Assembly: GCA_964624555.1 (NCBI GenBank)
Contig: CAZUXB010000005.1
Coordinates: forward strand, 1 to 64,000
Source of the DNA: SXRF01 sp964624555
Lineage (GTDB): Bacteria > Pseudomonadota > Alphaproteobacteria > Rickettsiales > SXRF01
DNA length: 64,000 nucleotides
Reading direction: 5' to 3'
Each line of letters begins with the position of its first letter. The stretch's first letter is position 1. A program made the translations under genes and the position numbers. Below, in pieces: positions 59,740-64,000 of this stretch. The notes beneath the pieces were generated by a model that worked only from the letters and a program-made list of their open reading frames with translations, was not told the origin of the DNA and did no database searches.

Positions 59740-61673
59740 TATTCTTCGCTCTCATTATCGCCTTTTATCTGCATGGCAGTGGCGTTAACAGTGATTTTAT
59801 ACTTGCTGGCCAGGTAGTGCAGATATTGCTCAATAGCTTCACTGCGCAGTGAGTTTTTGTAGTCATTGTTCACATCAGCAAGGTCTGACGCATATTTTGA
59901 ATCTTTTTCATCAAGTTTAACCGGGATGATTTCTTTTACCACGGCGATGGCGTAATCACCATTTGCCAGCTCAAATTCCGCGCTGGAACCACCAACCGGA
60001 CGCGAGAATATATCAGAAATCATACTGGCTGGAAGTTTCTTGCTATCATCGTTCTTCTGCGAAACAGTAACAACAGACGGTTCCGGTAGGGAATTGGTTT
60101 TTATAGCAGTGGCGCGGCCAGCCGGATCAGCAAAAGCAGCGGATATTTTTTTAGCAAGGCTAGCAAGTTGCTTTTTCTTTTCTTCTATTATCCACGTCGC
60201 ACTAACCTTTTCTTTAACCTCTTCCAGTGGTTTTACATGTTCAGGGGTTATGCTTTCAACACGCAGAATATAATTTTTGCCACCCTTGCCGTTGATCATT
60301 GCCGATTCAGTTTTTTCATCAGTTTTGAAAGCAGTTTCCAGAAACTTTGCTTCATCGGGCAGAGTTTTTTCTACAGTCCCATCGTCCAGTTTGCCGCTCT
60401 TGTCAACTGCCGGTAGCGTGATAAGATTGAATCCAAAATCCTTGGCCGTCTCACTCAGCGTGCTACCACCAGCGATAGAGTCTTCAACATTATTGGACAA
60501 GCTGGTCATGGCGTTATCATTTGCCTGCTGTTCCAGCTCTTTTTCAATGCGCGGGCGCACCTCTTCCAAAGATAAAGTTGCTGCCGGAACAATTTCCGTT
60601 ACCTCGAAAACATGCCAGCCGAACGCGCTCTTAATCGGCTCGCTGGGAACCCCTTTCGGTAAGGCAAAAACTTTGTCAGCGGCCTCTTGCATCAGGCTGG
60701 TTTTTTCCACAATCCCAAGCGATATGGATTTGGGATTCAATATATTGGAATCTTTACCAACATCTGCAAGCTGTTTACCGGATTTTATTGACTGGTACGC
60801 TTTCACGGCCGCTTCTTCATTGCCAAATAGCAACTGGTCGATTTTGCGGCGTTCTGGTTTTTTGAATTCCTCGATACGGTCACGGTAAATATTCTCAATA
60901 TTGGCATTTGTCGTATTTTTATCTTTGGAATCTTTGATATATTTCTTTGCGTCATCGGCTGTTATTACAACATAGCTTAATTTCCTGTATTCCGGAGCAG
61001 TGAATTCACCAATATGCGAATGATAATAATCTTTTAGCTGCTGCTCAGTAGGGGCGGGTATTGTTTTAATAAGTGATGATGGAATCGTATATATCTCGGC
61101 ACTGCGTTGTTCCTCGCGGCCAGAAATTAATGTGGTAGCAGCATTGGGCGGTACGCTGACCGATGACGTAACAGTACTTATAAGCAGCCGCACCGCCATC
61201 TCATCACGCAGTTTTTCAATATAGCCATTTTCCGTCATTGAGGTTCTTTTTAGAATTGCCGCAAATACTTCTTTGCTGAAATTCCCATTTCTATCAGCAA
61301 ACTCTTTGCTGCTCCTTATTTTTTTTGCAATTTCCTCATCGCTTATCCTGATACCCATTCTTTTGCTTTCAAGTACCAGCAGCCGGTTATCGACCATACG
61401 TTGCAGAACATCGGCACCCAGATTAATACTCTTTAAAAGTTCAGGGGAATATTTTGTCCCCAGCATCTGGCGCAGCTTTTCTGTTTCTGCATTAAGGTTT
61501 CTCTGGTATTCGAGATACGGGATGCCGACACCACCAACAGTAGCAACTGTAACGTTGCTGGAAGATTTGCTTATCATATCGCCAACCCCCCAGATGCCAA
61601 ATGTAAGGATAAGGATACCCATAAGTATCTTGGAACCTAGGTTGCGGGCGTGGGATCGGAATTCTGTGAGCAT
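59739..61673 (-). CDS. ppiD: PpiD-like peptidyl-prolyl isomerase
   Basis: A 644-residue membrane-anchored periplasmic chaperone. One N-terminal membrane helix (about residues 15-34, ILMGILILTFGIWGVGDMIS) is followed by a SurA_N-like region (MVDNRLLVLESKRMGIRISD). A central parvulin domain contains IKSAFGWHVFEVTEIVPAAT, and a second half (SMISDIFSRPVGGSSAEFEL) resembles a further, degenerate parvulin. PpiD works beside SecYEG on newly exported proteins. The order tpiA / ppiD-trpE is common in alphaproteobacteria. Confidence 0.92.
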   Translation of the reverse strand: MLTEFRSHARNLGSKILMGILILTFGIWGVGDMISKSSSNVTVATVGGVGIPYLEYQRNLNAETEKLRQMLGTKYSPELLKSINLGADVLQRMVDNRLLVLESKRMGIRISDEEIAKKIRSSKEFADRNGNFSKEVFAAILKRTSMTENGYIEKLRDEMAVRLLISTVTSSVSVPPNAATTLISGREEQRSAEIYTIPSSLIKTIPAPTEQQLKDYYHSHIGEFTAPEYRKLSYVVITADDAKKYIKDSKDKNTTNANIENIYRDRIEEFKKPERRKIDQLLFGNEEAAVKAYQSIKSGKQLADVGKDSNILNPKSISLGIVEKTSLMQEAADKVFALPKGVPSEPIKSAFGWHVFEVTEIVPAATLSLEEVRPRIEKELEQQANDNAMTSLSNNVEDSIAGGSTLSETAKDFGFNLITLPAVDKSGKLDDGTVEKTLPDEAKFLETAFKTDEKTESAMINGKGGKNYILRVESITPEHVKPLEEVKEKVSATWIIEEKKKQLASLAKKISAAFADPAGRATAIKTNSLPEPSVVTVSQKNDDSKKLPASMISDIFSRPVGGSSAEFELANGDYAIAVVKEIIPVKLDEKDSKYASDLADVNNDYKNSLRSEAIEQYLHYLASKYKITVNATAMQIKGDNESEE

Positions 61674-61814
61674 TGTTTGTGTCTTATTTATGATTGGTTA
61701 TTATTATATGGCTTTATACAATAGATTTACTACACTACACATCGGTATTGTAAAAGGTTTTTTGTTCGGCTAACTTGCTGCCTTATCTTGTTTAATAATT
61801 ATTTATAATTACGC

Positions 61815-62561
61815 ATGAAAAAAATTATTGTCGCCAATTGGAAAATGTGCGGAACACCTGAAAGTTCAAAGCTCTGGGTAGAGGAGTTTATCCCCGCTTT
61901 TTCCAGCAGTAAATTTGACAGTACGGTTATAATCTGCCCGCCATCGCCCTTGTTGCCAATGTTACAGGGCGAATTTGCCGGTTCCGGTATTGAACTTGGC
62001 GGCCAGGATTGCCATTTCCAGCCAGAAGGGGCCTATACCGGGGAAACCAGCGCCAGACTGCTGAAACTGGTTGGCTGTAAGTATGTTATCGTCGGGCATT
62101 CAGAGCGGCGGGATTATTGCAAGGAAAGCAATGATATAGTCAAGAAAAAAGCCTCTATGGCGATTAGTGCTGGTTTGATACCGATCATCTGTATCGGGGA
62201 AACCAGGGAACAGCGGGAAAGCGGCAAAACCATTGAAATTATTAACCGGCAGCTCGAAGAATCCATCCCAGCGGAAGCTGTGGCAGGCAATTTTATCCTT
62301 GCTTATGAACCAGTTTGGGCTATTGGTTCTGGCAACTTGCCTACTATGAACGAAATAAAACAGGTGCATAATGCAATATTAACTAATGTTTCTAGGAGTT
62401 TAGGGGTTGATATTGCTGGTGTTGCTGTGCTATATGGTGGTTCAGTTAAAGCCGACAACGCCCGGGAGATTTTAGCTTTACCTGAAGTTGCCGGGGTTCT
62501 GGTTGGTGGGGCAAGCCTGAAGGCTGGAGAATTTTTAAAGATAGCGAGCGGCGGTCAGTAG
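61815..62561 (+). CDS. tpiA: Triosephosphate isomerase
   Basis: A 248-residue glycolytic enzyme. IVANWKMCGTPE holds the catalytic Lys, YVIVGHSERRDYCKESNDIV the His, ILAYEPVWAIGSG the Glu, and AVLYGGSVKADNAREILALP with VLVGGASLK the phosphate loop. In most species the first motif reads NWKMNG; here it is NWKMCG, with Cys replacing the substrate-loop Asn. It diverges from ppiD. Confidence 0.96.
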   Translation: MKKIIVANWKMCGTPESSKLWVEEFIPAFSSSKFDSTVIICPPSPLLPMLQGEFAGSGIELGGQDCHFQPEGAYTGETSARLLKLVGCKYVIVGHSERRDYCKESNDIVKKKASMAISAGLIPIICIGETREQRESGKTIEIINRQLEESIPAEAVAGNFILAYEPVWAIGSGNLPTMNEIKQVHNAILTNVSRSLGVDIAGVAVLYGGSVKADNAREILALPEVAGVLVGGASLKAGEFLKIASGGQ

Positions 62562-62614
62562 TCAGTGACCAGATAAATTTTACTGACCACTGGCCGCTGA
62601 CAACTGAAAACTGA
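62551..62614. repeat. GGTCAGTGGTCAGT-type repeat between tpiA and secG
   Basis: CGGTCAGTAGTCAGTGACCA on the left is mirrored by ACTGACCACTGGCCGCTGAC on the right, followed by AACTGAAAACTGA. It starts inside the last codons of tpiA (SGGQ) and ends before secG. Half an element of this family is translated inside mfd at 38865-38895. Confidence 0.85.
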
Positions 62615-62622
62615 GGAAAAAT

Positions 62623-62982
62623 ATGTATACAGTTCTATTAGTAGCGCACACAATATTGGTGCTTTTTTTGATATTCATGGTTCTGGTACAGCGTACCGAT
62701 AGCGATGGGCTTTCCGGCCTGTCGGGTGGTGGCGGCAACCAGTTTATGACCGGGCGCGGACAAGCTAATTTCATGACCCGCACCACCGCGATACTTGCTG
62801 CAGCTTTCATGATCACCAGTCTGATCCTCGCCACCATCGCCGGGCACCAGAAATCAATACTGGATGCCGCGCCAGCTGAAGCGGTTGCCCCGGCCAGTGA
62901 AAAAACTACTGACGCAACTACTGAACCAAGTAAAACCCCGGAGCCAGTACCGGCAGCACCGGCAGTTCCAAAACCTGAATAA
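62623..62982 (+). CDS. secG: Preprotein translocase subunit SecG
   Basis: A 119-residue membrane protein of the Sec channel. Two helices lie at residues 2-22 (YTVLLVAHTILVLFLIFMVL) and 53-72 (TTAILAAAFMITSLILATIA). Between them is the SecG segment VQRTDSDGLSGLSGGGGNQF. An Ala/Pro-rich tail follows. GAGGAAAAAT precedes the ATG. tpiA-secG-pyrG is a conserved order. Confidence 0.94.
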   Translation: MYTVLLVAHTILVLFLIFMVLVQRTDSDGLSGLSGGGGNQFMTGRGQANFMTRTTAILAAAFMITSLILATIAGHQKSILDAAPAEAVAPASEKTTDATTEPSKTPEPVPAAPAVPKPE

Positions 62983-62992
62983 AAGTAAAATT

Positions 62993-63445
62993 ATGGCAAA
63001 AGTTTTACATATTGATAACAATGCAGAAATTTTGGAATATGTACGGGGATTTTTTGATATCAGAGATAAAGCTGCGGTCAGAACTGGAGGTGAACATTTA
63101 GCAATAACATCGCACCATTTTGATGGTGCGGAAGTGCCACGTGCCTTGCTTATGCCGCCTCCTGATGCAATGATCCTGGATTATAAATGGGGAAAAGATG
63201 AAAATGGAAAAGAAGTTACTGGTGTTGAATTTGCTAGAAAAGCCCGTGCTGGTGGCTATAGTGGCCCTATAGTAATTTTGAGTGACGCAGTTGAAACAAT
63301 AAAGCATAGTCTGGAAGTGCAAAATATTAATGACCTGCATTTTGTAGATAAATCTGCCAACCCCAATATATTATATGATACTGTCCAGAAGGCTATCGCT
63401 GATTCCAGAAAAAAACAGGCATCTTCACCACCATCTCCAGGTTAA
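62993..63445 (+). CDS. Receiver-domain-like protein
   Basis: A 150-residue protein built almost only of a CheY-like receiver: KVLHIDNNAEI (Asp8), AMILDYKWGK (phosphoacceptor candidate Asp63), GPIVILSDA (Ser97) and LHFVDKSANPN (Lys120). An unusual insertion of about 25 residues lies between the first helix and the second strand (AITSHHFDGAEVPRALLMPP). A short Ser/Pro tail ends it. No kinase is adjacent. The ATG at 62993 is chosen; the open frame before it overlaps secG in another frame. It separates secG from pyrG. Confidence 0.75.
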   Translation: MAKVLHIDNNAEILEYVRGFFDIRDKAAVRTGGEHLAITSHHFDGAEVPRALLMPPPDAMILDYKWGKDENGKEVTGVEFARKARAGGYSGPIVILSDAVETIKHSLEVQNINDLHFVDKSANPNILYDTVQKAIADSRKKQASSPPSPG

Positions 63446-63467
63446 TAATAATGGTAGCAAATAGTTT

Positions 63468-64000
63468 ATGACAACTCGTTTTATTTTTATTACCGGTGGT
63501 GTGGTTTCCTCGTTAGGAAAAGGTCTCGCTTCCGCCAGCCTCGGCGCGCTGTTGCAGGCGCGCGGCTATAAGGTTCGCCTGCGCAAACTCGACCCGTATC
63601 TCAACGTAGATCCCGGCACTATGAACCCGAACCAGCACGGCGAAGTATTCGTGACCGATGACGGTGCGGAAACCGACCTCGACCTCGGCCACTATGAACG
63701 CTTTACCGATGTAAGCGCCAAGCGTAGCGATTCGGTTACTACTGGCCAGATTTATTCAACTCTTCTTACCAAGGAACGCCGTGGCGATTATCTGGGTGGC
63801 ACGGTGCAGGTGATCCCGCATGTCACCGACCTTATCAAAGAATTTATCCTGCGCGATACCGACAATGAAGATTTTATACTCTGTGAAATCGGCGGTACGG
63901 TGGGTGACATTGAAGGGCTGCCGTTCCTTGAAGCTATCCGCCAGCTTGGCTGGGAGCTGGGGCGTGAGCGGGTAATGTATATACACTTGACTCTCGTTCC
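63468..64000 (+). CDS. pyrG: CTP synthase (5' part, runs off the window)
   Basis: The first 177 residues of PyrG, which makes CTP from UTP. MTTRFIFITGGVVSSLGKGL is the ATP-binding P-loop. LRKLDPYLNVDPGTMNPNQH, GEVFVTDDGAETDLDLGHYE and LCEIGGTVGDIEGLPFLEAI hold the metal- and UTP-binding residues. The glutaminase half lies beyond position 64000. Confidence 0.98.
   Translation, partial: MTTRFIFITGGVVSSLGKGLASASLGALLQARGYKVRLRKLDPYLNVDPGTMNPNQHGEVFVTDDGAETDLDLGHYERFTDVSAKRSDSVTTGQIYSTLLTKERRGDYLGGTVQVIPHVTDLIKEFILRDTDNEDFILCEIGGTVGDIEGLPFLEAIRQLGWELGRERVMYIHLTLV

Noticed and set aside
62864..62992. N-terminal extension of the receiver-like protein
   Set aside because: It overlaps secG in a different frame and has no receiver similarity; the domain begins at Met 62993.

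Overview
The window reads as a chromosomal segment of a flagellated Gram-negative bacterium, most likely an alphaproteobacterium of uncertain order. The evidence is FliX beside flgI, the ruvB-ybgC-tolQRA-tolB-pal-cpoB-tilS-ftsH-glmM order, the recG / sdhE-mfd arrangement, tpiA-secG-pyrG, and a cysteine-free (Mg-type) HemB. Three runs of ten N (12979-12988, 28523-28532, 30924-30933) show that this is a gapped draft assembly; each lies inside a gene.

Layout. 1-7048: flagellar block with fliX diverging from flgI-flgJ'-flgN-flgK-flgL-fliW. A sigma-54 type promoter stands in front of flgI. 7151-10611: a deoxyhypusine-synthase-like enzyme and a subtilisin-type autotransporter. 10815-14638: an orphan protein, then an arginine-succinylation unit (astC, astA) carrying a ribbon-helix-helix gene in front and a parD plus frameshifted parE in the middle. 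15118-19429: an exbB-exbD-exbD-tonB operon ending in a glycosyltransferase/epimerase fusion. 19426-34659 (minus strand): thiD, glmM, ftsH, tilS, cpoB, pal, tolB, a chemotaxis receptor, tolA, tolR, tolQ, ybgC, a RelE/XRE toxin-antitoxin pair and ruvB. 34743-37434: soluble and membrane pyrophosphatases. 37521-46169: a periplasmic binding protein, mfd, higBA, sdhE, a PAS/degenerate GGDEF protein and recG. 46176-64000: pilin-like protein, rimO, SPOR protein, tRNA-Cys, hemB, ubiX, thrS, a lipase-like orphan, sdhA, ssb, trpE, ppiD, tpiA, secG, a receiver protein and the start of pyrG.

The most striking theme is a dense set of short palindromic repeat families. They fill many intergenic gaps: at least three different ones lie end to end between astA and exbB. 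They also sit in frame inside two essential-type DNA repair helicases. Mfd contains two copies of one family and part of a second, and RecG contains one copy of a third. Each falls where the protein family has variable linkers. This resembles the coding palindromic elements described in Rickettsia, but the families here look different.

A second theme is that accessory genes interrupt otherwise conserved operons: toxin-antitoxin pairs in the ast, sdhE-mfd and ruvB-ybgC neighbourhoods, a chemotaxis receptor between tolA and tolB, and a receiver protein between secG and pyrG. Functional links visible in the window include FliX with the sigma-54 flagellar promoter, the complete Tol-Pal machine with YbgC and CpoB, two TonB/Tol-type energisers, and two kinds of pyrophosphatase side by side.
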